Below are positions 1 to 7,540 of a stretch of DNA of 39,071 bases, in pieces. The position numbers and the translations under genes are program-made. The notes under the pieces are model-generated. The model was not told where the DNA came from. It did no database searches and was given only the letters and a program-made list of their open reading frames with translations. Position 1 is the first letter of the stretch. The number at the start of each line of letters is the position of its first letter. The DNA lies in contig JAAESM010000013.1 of NCBI GenBank assembly GCA_024229395.1, forward strand, positions 1-39,071, given 5' to 3'. The DNA is from Planctomycetota bacterium. GTDB taxonomy: Bacteria > Planctomycetota > UBA1135.

Positions 1-1
1 C

Positions 2-1066
2 GTCGTCCTTGGTGGCGGTGTCTGGGCCATCGCGATCGTGCTGTCGGTACTGATCGGTACCGTCACCTTCACTGGCTCGCTGGTTGCCATGGGCAAACTG
101 TCCGGCAAGATCTCCGGTAACCCGGTCATCCTGCCCGGCCGTCACTTGCTAACTGCTGTGTTGTTGATCGGCGGTATCGCTGCCGGTGTCTACGGCACCT
201 TCTACGGCGAAGGCAGCACGGCTGTCTTGATGGTCGGCTTGCTGGCGCTCGGCGCTGGCCTGTTTGGCATCGTTTCGGTACTGCCTATCGGTGGTGCGGA
301 TATGCCGGTGGTCGTTTCGCTGCTGAACTCCTACTCGGGTTTGGCCGCATCCATGGCAGGCTTCGTAATCGGCAACTCCTTGCTGATCGTGGCTGGTGCG
401 CTGGTTGGCGCTGCTGGTCTGATCCTCACCATGGTCATGTGTAAGGCGATGAACCGTTCGCTCGGCAACGTGCTAATCGGTGGATTCGGCGGCGACGCTC
501 CCGCAGCTGGCGGTGGCGGTGCTGATGAGTACACCGGCGTCAAGTCGGCCGGACCTGAAGAGGCTGCCATGATCCTTGAGGCCGCAACCTCGGTCATCTT
601 CATTCCTGGTTACGGTATGGCTGTTGCGCAAGCACAACACATCGTTAAGGAACTCGGTGAAGAAATGGAGAAGCGTGGTGCTGAAGTGCGTTACGCAATC
701 CACCCAGTTGCAGGCCGCATGCCTGGTCACATGAACGTGCTGTTGGCTGAGTCCGATGTACCTTACGAACAACTGTGGGAACTGGAGCGCATCAACGGCG
801 ACTTCAAGACCACGGATGTCACGGTGATCATTGGCGCCAACGATGTGGTCAACCCGGAAGCGATCGAGAATCCGCAAAGCCCAATCGCGGGTATGCCGAT
901 CCTCAACGCTCACGAGTCCGGAACCGTCCTGATGATCAAGCGCTCGTTGTCGCCTGGTTACGCCGGCATCAAGAACCCATTGTTCGAGCGCGATAACACT
1001 TACATGTGTTTCGGCGACGGCAAGGCCTTCGTTGTTGATGTCGTGAACGAACTCAAGGAATCCTAA
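2..1066 (+). CDS. pntB: NAD(P) transhydrogenase subunit beta, 5'-truncated by window start
   Basis: Carries the C-terminal part of PntB, the inner-membrane subunit that couples proton entry to hydride transfer from NADH to NADP+. The frame is open to the first base of the window, so the start lies upstream; about 354 residues are visible of a family length near 460. Residues 1 to about 155 are hydrophobic helices of the proton-channel domain. A glycine-rich, acidic linker follows, then the NADP(H)-binding domain III with the fingerprint GYGMAVAQAQ and the conserved stretches IIGANDVVNP and SPGYAGIKNPLF. The end KAFVVDVVNELK is typical of the family. The alpha subunit should lie upstream. plsC begins 9 bases later, suggesting co-transcription. 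Identification is very secure. Confidence 0.96.
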   Translation, partial: VVLGGGVWAIAIVLSVLIGTVTFTGSLVAMGKLSGKISGNPVILPGRHLLTAVLLIGGIAAGVYGTFYGEGSTAVLMVGLLALGAGLFGIVSVLPIGGADMPVVVSLLNSYSGLAASMAGFVIGNSLLIVAGALVGAAGLILTMVMCKAMNRSLGNVLIGGFGGDAPAAGGGGADEYTGVKSAGPEEAAMILEAATSVIFIPGYGMAVAQAQHIVKELGEEMEKRGAEVRYAIHPVAGRMPGHMNVLLAESDVPYEQLWELERINGDFKTTDVTVIIGANDVVNPEAIENPQSPIAGMPILNAHESGTVLMIKRSLSPGYAGIKNPLFERDNTYMCFGDGKAFVVDVVNELKES

Positions 1067-1075
1067 ACCGTTCCT

Positions 1076-1828
1076 TTGAGTCATCCATTAGCCACCGCTC
1101 TCGGTATTCTTCGAATACTGATGGCGGTGGTTGTTCTTTTATTGGGTTTTCCGTTCGCCCTTTTGGTGTTGTTGCTCACCACTGGCAACGTCTACCGACG
1201 CGCGCGCTGGGGCTCAGCATTTTCCCATGTCTGGGCAACGATCTATTGCTTCATCTTCGGCCTGCGAATTGAAACGGACGGTACGCCACCACCCTCAGGC
1301 AGCTTCGCGGTGTGCAATCACATCTCGCACTTCGATGTGCTGATCATCGCGCGCTTGTTCCCGACCTCGCTGGTGTCGAAGAAAGAGATTCGCAGGTGGC
1401 CCGTGATTGGCTTCATGGCTGCGGCCATCGGCACGGTGTTCGTGGATCGCGGCGATCGCGATAAGACCGCCGGCACCGTTGAACAGTTGAGCGGTTACCT
1501 ACGCGAAGGCGCAACCATCTCCCTGTTCCCCGAAGGTCAGACTGGTGAAGGGAATTGTGTGTTGCCGTTCAAGCGCTCACTATTCGCCGTGCCTGCCGAC
1601 TTGGGCTTGCCCACCTACCCCATGGCCTTGGTCTATAAATATCAAGCCACAGCCTGGGCCGACGACACGCCCTTCATCGTGCACATGTTCCGCCAGCTAG
1701 GTCGCCCGAGCCATCGACTGAAGATCATCTTCGGTGAGCCGATTCCTGCAGGCATGGAACGCAAGCCGCTGGCATTCGAAGCTCAAGCGCGCGTCGAGGA
1801 ATTGTTCGAACGCGCGCAAAAAGTCTGA
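1076..1828 (+). CDS. plsC: 1-acyl-sn-glycerol-3-phosphate acyltransferase (PlsC family)
   Basis: Likely transfers an acyl chain to lysophosphatidic acid to make phosphatidic acid in membrane lipid synthesis. The HX4D catalytic motif is present as NHISHFD (His82, Asp87), and the substrate-binding motif FPEGQT lies at residues 151-156. A hydrophobic N-terminal helix (about residues 10-35) would anchor it in the inner membrane. Length (250 aa) is normal for the family. The start is uncertain: the TTG at 1076 sits 9 bases after the pntB stop, and the ATG at 1121 is the alternative, although it would cut into the hydrophobic segment. No good Shine-Dalgarno is seen before either. The enzyme class is clear; the exact lysophospholipid substrate is not. 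Confidence 0.88.
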   Translation: MSHPLATALGILRILMAVVVLLLGFPFALLVLLLTTGNVYRRARWGSAFSHVWATIYCFIFGLRIETDGTPPPSGSFAVCNHISHFDVLIIARLFPTSLVSKKEIRRWPVIGFMAAAIGTVFVDRGDRDKTAGTVEQLSGYLREGATISLFPEGQTGEGNCVLPFKRSLFAVPADLGLPTYPMALVYKYQATAWADDTPFIVHMFRQLGRPSHRLKIIFGEPIPAGMERKPLAFEAQARVEELFERAQKV

Positions 1829-1899
1829 GCCTTCGGTCTAGAACTCGTTGTCGCCGAAGTCGTCGGCGTAGAACTGCTGCCTTGGGGCCGCAAAATGGC

Positions 1900-2700
1900 T
1901 CAGTTGCTGGAGCGAACCCAGATATTGCGATAGCGAACTGGGTTGCCGTGATCCTGCAGCTGAATCGGGCGCTTGGCGGAGTAATCCCCCACTGGAGGCA
2001 GATTTCGGTGCGTGGTGGGGCCAAGAATCACTCGATTATTATGCACCAGCACGCCATTGTGGAACACGGTTACGCGAGCTGGGTTGACCTCTTTGCCGTC
2101 TTCATAACGCGGGGCGGTAAAAGCAATGTCGTAAGTCTGCCATTCTCCAGGAGCCCGGCTGGCGTTTGCATCCGGTGGACACTGACCATAGATGGAGCCG
2201 GCAGAGCCGTCGGCATAACTCACGTTGTCGTGCGAATCGAGGACCTGGATTTCATAGAGGTCCATCAAGAACACGCCGCTATTGCCCATGCCCTGGGAGT
2301 TGCCTGATGCAGCTTCTGGGGTGGCCCACTCCACATGCAACTGGCAATCACCGAACACCTCTTTGGTTCGAATGCTGCCAGTGGCGTTGACGGTCATCGT
2401 GCCATCGGCAACGGTCCACTGTGCGGCCTCGCCCTTGCCATTGCGCCATTGGCTGAGATCGGTTCCATCGAATAGCACCAGCGCATCGGAAGGCGCGCCG
2501 CCATATTTGCTCGGCGCCTTGACCTTCGGCGGCTGCGGGCGATTGCGGTCGTGCACGCGCCATGGCTGGCCAGGCAACATAGGAGTGTCGTCGTAACCAG
2601 GCTTCTGCTTGGCGGGATCCTGATCACCAAGGCCATCAGAAGCGAGCAGCGGAATCGAAAGGCACAGAGCCGGGGCAGCGAGGAGCGCAATCAGTTTCAT
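1900..2700 (-). CDS. DUF1080 (3-keto-disaccharide hydrolase-like) secreted protein
   Basis: A 266-residue exported protein. The ATG at 2700 gives a signal peptide (MKLIALLAAPALCLSIPLLA); the upstream ATG at 2718 would place charged residues in front of it. The concanavalin-like DUF1080 fold is recognisable from LVLFDGTDLSQWRNG near residue 75, GNSGVFLMDLYEIQVLDS near 140, and the closing RPIQLQDHGNPVRYRNIWV. Family members bind or cleave sugars, and some are 3-keto-glycoside hydrolases; the exact substrate here is unknown. The family is greatly expanded in Planctomycetota and related phyla. It is divergent from the lipoprotein gene at 2766 across 65 bases. The 3' end may be frameshifted (see findings). 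Confidence 0.85.
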   Translation of the reverse strand: MKLIALLAAPALCLSIPLLASDGLGDQDPAKQKPGYDDTPMLPGQPWRVHDRNRPQPPKVKAPSKYGGAPSDALVLFDGTDLSQWRNGKGEAAQWTVADGTMTVNATGSIRTKEVFGDCQLHVEWATPEAASGNSQGMGNSGVFLMDLYEIQVLDSHDNVSYADGSAGSIYGQCPPDANASRAPGEWQTYDIAFTAPRYEDGKEVNPARVTVFHNGVLVHNNRVILGPTTHRNLPPVGDYSAKRPIQLQDHGNPVRYRNIWVRSSN

Positions 2701-2706
2701 GCCGTG

Positions 2707-2712
2707 AGCATA
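2707..2712 (-). promoter_or_regulatory. possible -10 element of the DUF1080 gene
   Basis: On the minus strand the hexamer TATGCT ends 6 bases before the ATG at 2700. It matches TATAAT at four of six positions and lacks a TGn extension, so alone it is weak. It is listed because the same spacing recurs at several other starts in this window. Confidence 0.3.
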
Positions 2713-2729
2713 TCGCAAATGAAAGGAAC

Positions 2730-2745
2730 TCGCCGACGTCGGCGA
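2730..2745. promoter_or_regulatory. 16-bp perfect palindrome in a divergent intergenic region (putative operator)
   Basis: The sequence TCGCCGACGTCGGCGA is a perfect palindrome in the 65-base space between the divergent starts at 2700 and 2766. It sits 8 bases upstream of the extended -10 of the plus-strand gene, where a dimeric regulator could act. No regulator is known. Confidence 0.4.
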
Positions 2746-2750
2746 AACCC

Positions 2751-2759
2751 TGCTAGGAT
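2751..2759 (+). promoter_or_regulatory. extended -10 promoter, probably leaderless, for the lipoprotein at 2766
   Basis: TGCTAGGAT fits an extended -10 (TGn followed by TAGGAT). The hexamer ends 6 bases before the ATG at 2766, so transcription would start at or next to the A of the start codon. No Shine-Dalgarno is present. Confidence 0.55.
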
Positions 2760-2765
2760 TTCACG

Positions 2766-3413
2766 ATGCAAACGCGGCTCCTCCTGCTTCCAGCCCTGCT
2801 TCTCGGCGTTTCCTGCTCTATCATGCCCGGCTATAGCGATGACGATTGCTGTGAGGGTTGCACCGACGACAGCGTGGCAGTGAACGAATCCACCGTCTTC
2901 ATGGGTGAGGTTCCAATACTGAACCACTTGTTCCAGTCGTCGAACCCGAACGACCGGGATCCGGATCTACCTGCGTCCCTGGATATCCCGAACTTCACCA
3001 TCTTGACCGGCAAGGTCTCCGGTGGTGGCTTGATTAGCGCTGAGCAGGTCGCCGAGCTTCCTGCCAAGGGTTACACCACTATCATTAACTTGCAGAACGA
3101 AAGTGAGCCTGGGGTCAAAGAGGAGCGCGCAGCCGCGGCCGACGCTGGAATCACCTACATCTCGATTCCTTGTTCCGGCAGCAACTTCACACTAGAGGAT
3201 GGCTACCGGGTTGCCGCTGCCTTGGCCGAGAATCCTGGCCACACCCTGTTCCACTGCCGCTCTGGCGGCCGCGTTTCTGCTGTGTGGGCTTTGACCCGCG
3301 GTATCGTCGAGGGCTTGAGCCCCGAAGAAGCTGCTGCCGTTGCTGCGAACGAAGGTTGCCGGCCAATCCCGCAACGCATGATTGACCGCGTTGCCTCCGA
3401 ACTCACTCCTTAA
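2766..3413 (+). CDS. lipoprotein with DUF442/BLH-type dual-specificity phosphatase fold
   Basis: A 215-residue lipoprotein: the signal peptide ends LLLGVSC, with Cys17 the likely lipidated residue. A Cys-rich segment follows (residues 28-32). From about residue 75 it resembles the beta-lactamase-hydrolase-associated phosphatase (DUF442) family: ILTGKVSGGGLISAEQVAEL, then IINLQNESEP, then the signature HCRSGGR at 163-169 with Cys164 as nucleophile and Arg169 as phosphate ligand, in the C-X4-R spacing typical of DUF442. The C-terminal helices fit the fold. Most family members are cytoplasmic, so export is unusual. Expression is probably leaderless. It is followed by a second lipoprotein gene 34 bases on. 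Phosphatase activity is inferred. Confidence 0.72.
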   Translation: MQTRLLLLPALLLGVSCSIMPGYSDDDCCEGCTDDSVAVNESTVFMGEVPILNHLFQSSNPNDRDPDLPASLDIPNFTILTGKVSGGGLISAEQVAELPAKGYTTIINLQNESEPGVKEERAAAADAGITYISIPCSGSNFTLEDGYRVAAALAENPGHTLFHCRSGGRVSAVWALTRGIVEGLSPEEAAAVAANEGCRPIPQRMIDRVASELTP

Positions 3414-3447
3414 TTGGAAAACCCTGACTACCCCCAAAGGAATCACC

Positions 3448-3969
3448 ATGATCCTCAAGCTTGCCACCTGCGCCCTCACCGTTGCCGCTCTTTGCTCCTG
3501 TGCGGGTGAAACCGAGCCAGCAGCGCCATCGATCGATGACCTATCCGGTTTCGTCGGCAAGTGGAGCGGCACCCATAAGCTGCTCGACGACCCCACCGAG
3601 TACGAGGCATCCTATGTGGTCGAGCTCGTGGGTAATGAGTTAGTTTGGGATTTCGCTTCGACTTACGGCGACGGCTTCAAAGGCCACGCCGTGACCCATT
3701 GGGATGAAGTCAAAGGCAAGTGGGCCGAAAGCTGGAAGGATTCCAGTGACGAGCCGGAATCTTGGTCCTACGGCGATTGGGATGCCTCCACCAACACCAT
3801 GCGCTCCAGTGCACCCGGCAAGGATTGGACCGATCCGAACATCGATGTGGCCATCCACGGCACCAACATCTTGGGTGAAGGTGAATTCAATTACACGATG
3901 ACCTTCAGTTACCCAGATGGAAAAACAACCGAGGTCATGTGGATTCACATGACCTCGGTTGAAGGATAG
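3448..3969 (+). CDS. lipoprotein with DUF1579-like domain
   Basis: A 173-residue lipoprotein whose signal peptide ends LCSC. The start at 3448 is preferred over upstream in-frame starts because AAAGGA stands 7 bases before it and the signal peptide then begins at residue 1. The mature part begins FVGKWSGTHKLLDDPTEY and continues with beta-strand-rich, Trp-rich sequence (WDEVKGKWAESWKD, TEVMWIHM). This resembles DUF1579 proteins, which use a G-x-W-x-G opening and a lipocalin-like barrel; function is unknown. It probably shares a transcript with the preceding phosphatase-like lipoprotein. Its last 15 codons also form a 16-bp perfect inverted repeat that serves as a terminator on the other strand. 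Confidence 0.65.
   Translation: MILKLATCALTVAALCSCAGETEPAAPSIDDLSGFVGKWSGTHKLLDDPTEYEASYVVELVGNELVWDFASTYGDGFKGHAVTHWDEVKGKWAESWKDSSDEPESWSYGDWDASTNTMRSSAPGKDWTDPNIDVAIHGTNILGEGEFNYTMTFSYPDGKTTEVMWIHMTSVEG
3921..3961 (-). terminator. rho-independent terminator for the minus-strand gene, inside the convergent CDS
   Basis: Arms at 3926-3941 and 3946-3961 are a perfect 16-bp inverted repeat with a 4-base loop. On the minus strand the hairpin is followed directly by TTTTT (plus-strand A-run 3921-3925), the classic intrinsic terminator form. It lies wholly inside the 3' end of the plus-strand CDS 3448-3969 and about 40 bases past the stop of the minus-strand gene at 4001. Confidence 0.85.
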
Positions 3970-3977
3970 GTCTGAGG

Positions 3978-4015
3978 GGTCTAGGGGTTAGACCCTAGAC
4001 CTAGAACTCGTTTTT
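3978..4015 (+). terminator. weaker terminator-like hairpin for the plus-strand lipoprotein genes
   Basis: Perfect 9-bp arms GGTCTAGGG (3978-3986) and CCCTAGACC (3993-4001) with a 6-base loop, 8 bases after the stop at 3969. A T5 run comes only at 4011-4015, so it is not a textbook terminator. It overlaps the stop codon of the convergent gene. Confidence 0.5.
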
Positions 4016-4765
4016 GCCGCCACCGCCGCTGTTGCCACCACGTCGGCCGCCGCCGAATCCGCCAAAGCTGTTGGAGGACATCTCGGAGTACTGCTCCATC
4101 TGTGTTGGGTTCAGCACGGCGCCGAGCTTCTCGTTGGTGGACTCGTTGAGCTCGGTCATCGCGTCGCGCATGGCTTGACGATCCATGGTGCCGGACTCCC
4201 GCATTTCGGTGAACATGTCACTGCGTGCAGTGTCGCCTTCGAGAAGGATGGCCTTCATCTGGTCGGCCTGAGCTGCATCCAAGCCTAGCTCGGTGACGTA
4301 GTTCTCCATGCGGCGCTCCATCTGCTCTTCGCGGCGAACGGCACGTTGGGCTGCGCGCTCGGCGGCTTCATCGGCCTCGCGCTTCTCGATCGCGGCGTTG
4401 ACTGCGGCATCGAAGCTGTTGCCCGATGGAATCTCTGCTGGATCCAGGCCGGCAAGTGGATCGCTATTCAAGGAGTTGCCACCGATAAGGCCATCGCCCT
4501 GCAAGGTCTGGATGTTGGCCAGGCGCGCATCCAAGGACTGGATGACGCTCTTCTGCTGCGATATCTCGCTTCCGAGCTGGGCCATATCGCCCTGCATGGC
4601 ATCAATGACGGCGGTCAACTCGCTATCTGAGGTGAGAACGGTCTGATTTTTGCCGCTGTCGACCGGGTCCGTTGCACCTGTGGAGGTGCCAAGGACCATG
4701 GAGCCAACGATCCCGCCTGCGAGGCCGGTCACGAAGATGAGGAAGGTTTGTCCGATTTGATTCAT
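4001..4765 (-). CDS. membrane-anchored coiled-coil protein, Gly-rich tail, Spy-like C-terminal half
   Basis: A 254-residue protein of unknown function. The ATG at 4765 puts one transmembrane helix at the N-terminus (residues 5-25, GQTFLIFVTGLAGGIVGSMVL); the longer frame upstream carries basic residues with no coherent domain. Residues about 45-85 are predicted coiled coil, and 125-165 is a very charged helix rich in Glu, Arg and Ala. The region LDAAQADQMKAILLEG followed by LNPTQMEQY resembles the helical LTxxQ repeats of Spy/CpxP-type periplasmic proteins. The tail is Gly-rich (GGFGGGRRGGNSGGGG) and ends NEF. Most of the protein should face the periplasm. The Spy link is only a resemblance. 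Confidence 0.6.
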   Translation of the reverse strand: MNQIGQTFLIFVTGLAGGIVGSMVLGTSTGATDPVDSGKNQTVLTSDSELTAVIDAMQGDMAQLGSEISQQKSVIQSLDARLANIQTLQGDGLIGGNSLNSDPLAGLDPAEIPSGNSFDAAVNAAIEKREADEAAERAAQRAVRREEQMERRMENYVTELGLDAAQADQMKAILLEGDTARSDMFTEMRESGTMDRQAMRDAMTELNESTNEKLGAVLNPTQMEQYSEMSSNSFGGFGGGRRGGNSGGGGKNEF

Positions 4766-4884
4766 GGCAAGGGCGAGGATAACCCCAAAATGGTGATTGG
4801 GTTCTCGTTCGGGCCACAAATAAATTCTGGCCTTGCTCAGAACCCGGAGAAAGGCGAGAATAGGCCACGAAACCCTTTTCAGCG

Positions 4885-5619
4885 ATGAAAACCCGCCTTC
4901 TAGCACTGCTTCCGATTCTCGTTCTCGCCGCCTGCTCGGCCGAACCGGTTCGTCTCTATCGCCTACGCGAAGCCGACCCAAACACCGCGGAGCGCGCCTC
5001 CTATATGCGCTTGGAGCAGGCTGTCAGCCTGGCAAACCAATTTCTTACGGAATCTCAGTACTCCAGGGGTTTCCCAGCAGAAGCGGCCACTTTCAGCCTT
5101 GGCATGTCAGACGTGCTACTGCACTTGAAGAACGAAGGCATATTGGTGGTTCGCGTTGAAACTGCCGGTTGGGCCGACTTCCGCACCCAGTTCGGCGACG
5201 GCGTCCACCCCACCGAAAATGGTTTCATGACTGCACGTGTGCGTGGCGAAAATGCCACCGGCGATGGCAACTTCGATTCGGCCTTCTTCCAGCTCGAGGC
5301 CTCGGAGATGGCGGCCGTCTTGCTGCGTCAAGCCACCACCATGCGCGAGATCCAAGCTCGTGGTGAACTCGATTACTGGCTCAACTACGACCTGCTCGGC
5401 CTCGATCCGGACAGTGGTTGGATGGAAAGCAACACCATCGACCGTCGCGCTTACGCGGTGCAAGATGGGTTCTACCAGTGGATGAGTGAAAGCGCTGCTG
5501 GCACTGGCGTTGAGATTCCTGGCGAAGAAGGCGAGGAAGAAGTCATCAAGTTGCGTCAGGACATCCCGCGAGGCGGCGGCAACTATCCAGAGCCTGGCGT
5601 CGACAACGGCGGCAAGTAA
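4885..5619 (+). CDS. lipoprotein of unknown function
   Basis: A 244-residue protein with a lipoprotein signal peptide (MKTRLLALLPILVLAAC, Cys17). No family is recognised. The mature region is mixed alpha/beta, with AVSLANQFLTESQY and FFQLEASEMAAVLLRQATTM as likely helices. The C-terminus is low complexity and acidic (EIPGEEGEEEV) and then Pro/Gly-rich (PRGGGNYPEPGVDNGGK), suggesting a flexible tail. It is divergent from the coiled-coil gene ending its 5' side at 4765 (119 bases between) and convergent with the permease at 5681. No Shine-Dalgarno is seen; the start is set by the signal peptide. Confidence 0.6.
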   Translation: MKTRLLALLPILVLAACSAEPVRLYRLREADPNTAERASYMRLEQAVSLANQFLTESQYSRGFPAEAATFSLGMSDVLLHLKNEGILVVRVETAGWADFRTQFGDGVHPTENGFMTARVRGENATGDGNFDSAFFQLEASEMAAVLLRQATTMREIQARGELDYWLNYDLLGLDPDSGWMESNTIDRRAYAVQDGFYQWMSESAAGTGVEIPGEEGEEEVIKLRQDIPRGGGNYPEPGVDNGGK

Positions 5620-5638
5620 GGCCCCGCTGTTCGCACGG

Positions 5639-5660
5639 AAAACTCGGCATGCGCGCCGAG
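5639..5660. terminator. bidirectional terminator between convergent genes
   Basis: Arms CTCGGC (5643-5648) and GCCGAG (5655-5660) with a 6-base loop. On the minus strand TTTT follows immediately (A-run 5639-5642), ending the permease/formate dehydrogenase operon. On the plus strand a T-rich stretch (CTTGATTCTTCT) follows, so it may also serve the lipoprotein gene. Confidence 0.6.
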
Positions 5661-5680
5661 GCTTGATTCTTCTGGCTCGC

Positions 5681-7540
5681 CTAGAAGGCGCCGGTCATCA
5701 TTGGCACACCAACAACGATGCCAATCAAGGCGATCACGCTGACTGGAATACCGATGCGCAGGAAGTCCTTCCACTGGTAACCACCAGGTCCGTACACCAT
5801 CAGGTTCGATTGATGACCGATTGGCGTGGCGAAGCAGACCGACGCACTGATCGCGATCGCCAAGATGAAGGCGCGCGTGATGGCTAGACCTTGACCGCTG
5901 CTCGGGTCCAAGCCCTGATCATGCGCAATGGTTTCCGCTGCACCGATGGCGATTGGCGTGAGCAACACCGCGACCGCCTGGTTGCTGACCATCGAAGACA
6001 TCACCGAACCCAATAAGGCGAGCCCACCCAAGGCGGCAATCGGCCCGAAGCCCTGCAAACCATGCACCAGACCTTCCGCCACCACGGCTGCTGCACCGGT
6101 GTTTTCCATTGCCTTACCCAAACCGATGGTGCCGATCATGAACAACAAGATGGGCCAATCGATGGCTCGGTAAGCGCGACGGGCAGTCAAGCAACCACTG
6201 GCGATCATCGCCACGGCACCACTCAATGCCGCGAACGGGATCAAGCTGTTGTTATGCGTAAGCGAGATCACTGAGAACGCGATCATGACCAGGACGGTCA
6301 CGACCAGTGAACGCCGCGCCAAACCACGCAACATGACCCAGTTGTGCGCACCCGTCAGCAGGAAGAAATCGGTACTTGCACGCAAACGGGTCTGTGAAGA
6401 CTCCTCACCACAGACCAACAACAAGTCGCCCGGCTGCAGCACCTGCTTGGATGCGCGTTCACGAATGTGTTGGTTGTTACGCAAGACCGCCACAGTGATT
6501 GCGCCGTAATCTCGCCATAAGTGCAAGTCGCCGATGGTGCGGCCGACCATGGGCGAGTGTGGCGAGACTGCGAGTTCAAAGAACTGCATGCTCTTGGGAT
6601 CGAAACGTGCTTCGTTGAATAGCTTGAGACCAAGCTCATCCTGCAGGCCGGCCAAGTGATCCACCGTGCCGCGCAACATGACCACGTCGCCTTCTTCGAT
6701 GGTCTCGTTGAAGTACGGCGGCCATACCATTTCTTCGCCGCGTGCGAAAAACAGTAGATCGGCGCGAACGTCGGCGAAGGCTTCCTTGTAGGTGCGGTCG
6801 CGCAATGGCGATTGCGGACCAATCTGCAATTCGGTGACGTACTCGCGGTGGTTGGAGCCGGCCAACATTGCGGTCAACGATTGACGACTTGGCAGCAACT
6901 TGCGCGCGAAGGTGGCGATGAAGATCACGCCGATAAACAACAGTGGCACGCCGACCGGAGATAGCTCGAACATGCCGATCGGTTCATAGCCGGCATCGGC
7001 GGCCATCTCACTCACCAGCAGGTTGGTCGAAGTTCCGACCAGGGTGCACATGCCGCCAAGGATCGTGGCGAAGGCCATCGGAATCAACAAACGCGTGATG
7101 GCGATGCCAGTCTTCTGCGCCATGTCCACCAGTACCGGAATGAACACCAACACCACCGCAGTATTGTTCAGGAATGCCGACGTGACTCCCGCCATCAAGG
7201 CAACTGCCAGGATCACGCGCCGTTCGCGACCTTCGGAAATGCGCAGCACCGTACGTGCGAAGAATTCCACCGCACCGGTGCGCGACAATCCTTCCCCCAT
7301 GACATACAGGGCGGCAATCGTCAGCACTGCCGAGTTACCGAACAGGGTCATGGCATCTTCGGGGCCCAGCAATTGTGTGGCTGGGTCGAAGGTCGGATCG
7401 AAGAAACGCAGGATCTGGCCGGCGCCGATCAGCACGACCAAAAGGCCGATGCCAATTGCATCAATGCTGGCCTTCTCGGTGACGAGTAGGACCAGAATCG
7501 CAGCGACGAGCGCTAGAGCCAGGACGCCTTCAATGCCCAT
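5681..7540 (-). CDS. SLC13/DASS-type permease with two TrkA-C domains
   Basis: A 619-residue inner-membrane transporter of the divalent anion:Na+ symporter type. About 12 hydrophobic segments lie in two halves. The first half carries the SNT-type motif NNTAVVLVFIPVL and GTSTNLLVSEM; the second carries MVSNQAVAVLLTPIAIG and ATPIGHQSNLMVYGPGGY, both expected of the fold. Between the halves (about residues 210-410) are two cytosolic TrkA-C/RCK-like regulatory modules, the second ending QVLQPGDLLLVCG. The ATG at 7540 overlaps the 3' end of the formate dehydrogenase gene by 11 bases, indicating translational coupling. Family substrates include sulfate, dicarboxylates and other anions. A role in moving formate or another anion tied to the dehydrogenase is inference from context. 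Confidence 0.85.
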   Translation of the reverse strand: MGIEGVLALALVAAILVLLVTEKASIDAIGIGLLVVLIGAGQILRFFDPTFDPATQLLGPEDAMTLFGNSAVLTIAALYVMGEGLSRTGAVEFFARTVLRISEGRERRVILAVALMAGVTSAFLNNTAVVLVFIPVLVDMAQKTGIAITRLLIPMAFATILGGMCTLVGTSTNLLVSEMAADAGYEPIGMFELSPVGVPLLFIGVIFIATFARKLLPSRQSLTAMLAGSNHREYVTELQIGPQSPLRDRTYKEAFADVRADLLFFARGEEMVWPPYFNETIEEGDVVMLRGTVDHLAGLQDELGLKLFNEARFDPKSMQFFELAVSPHSPMVGRTIGDLHLWRDYGAITVAVLRNNQHIRERASKQVLQPGDLLLVCGEESSQTRLRASTDFFLLTGAHNWVMLRGLARRSLVVTVLVMIAFSVISLTHNNSLIPFAALSGAVAMIASGCLTARRAYRAIDWPILLFMIGTIGLGKAMENTGAAAVVAEGLVHGLQGFGPIAALGGLALLGSVMSSMVSNQAVAVLLTPIAIGAAETIAHDQGLDPSSGQGLAITRAFILAIAISASVCFATPIGHQSNLMVYGPGGYQWKDFLRIGIPVSVIALIGIVVGVPMMTGAF

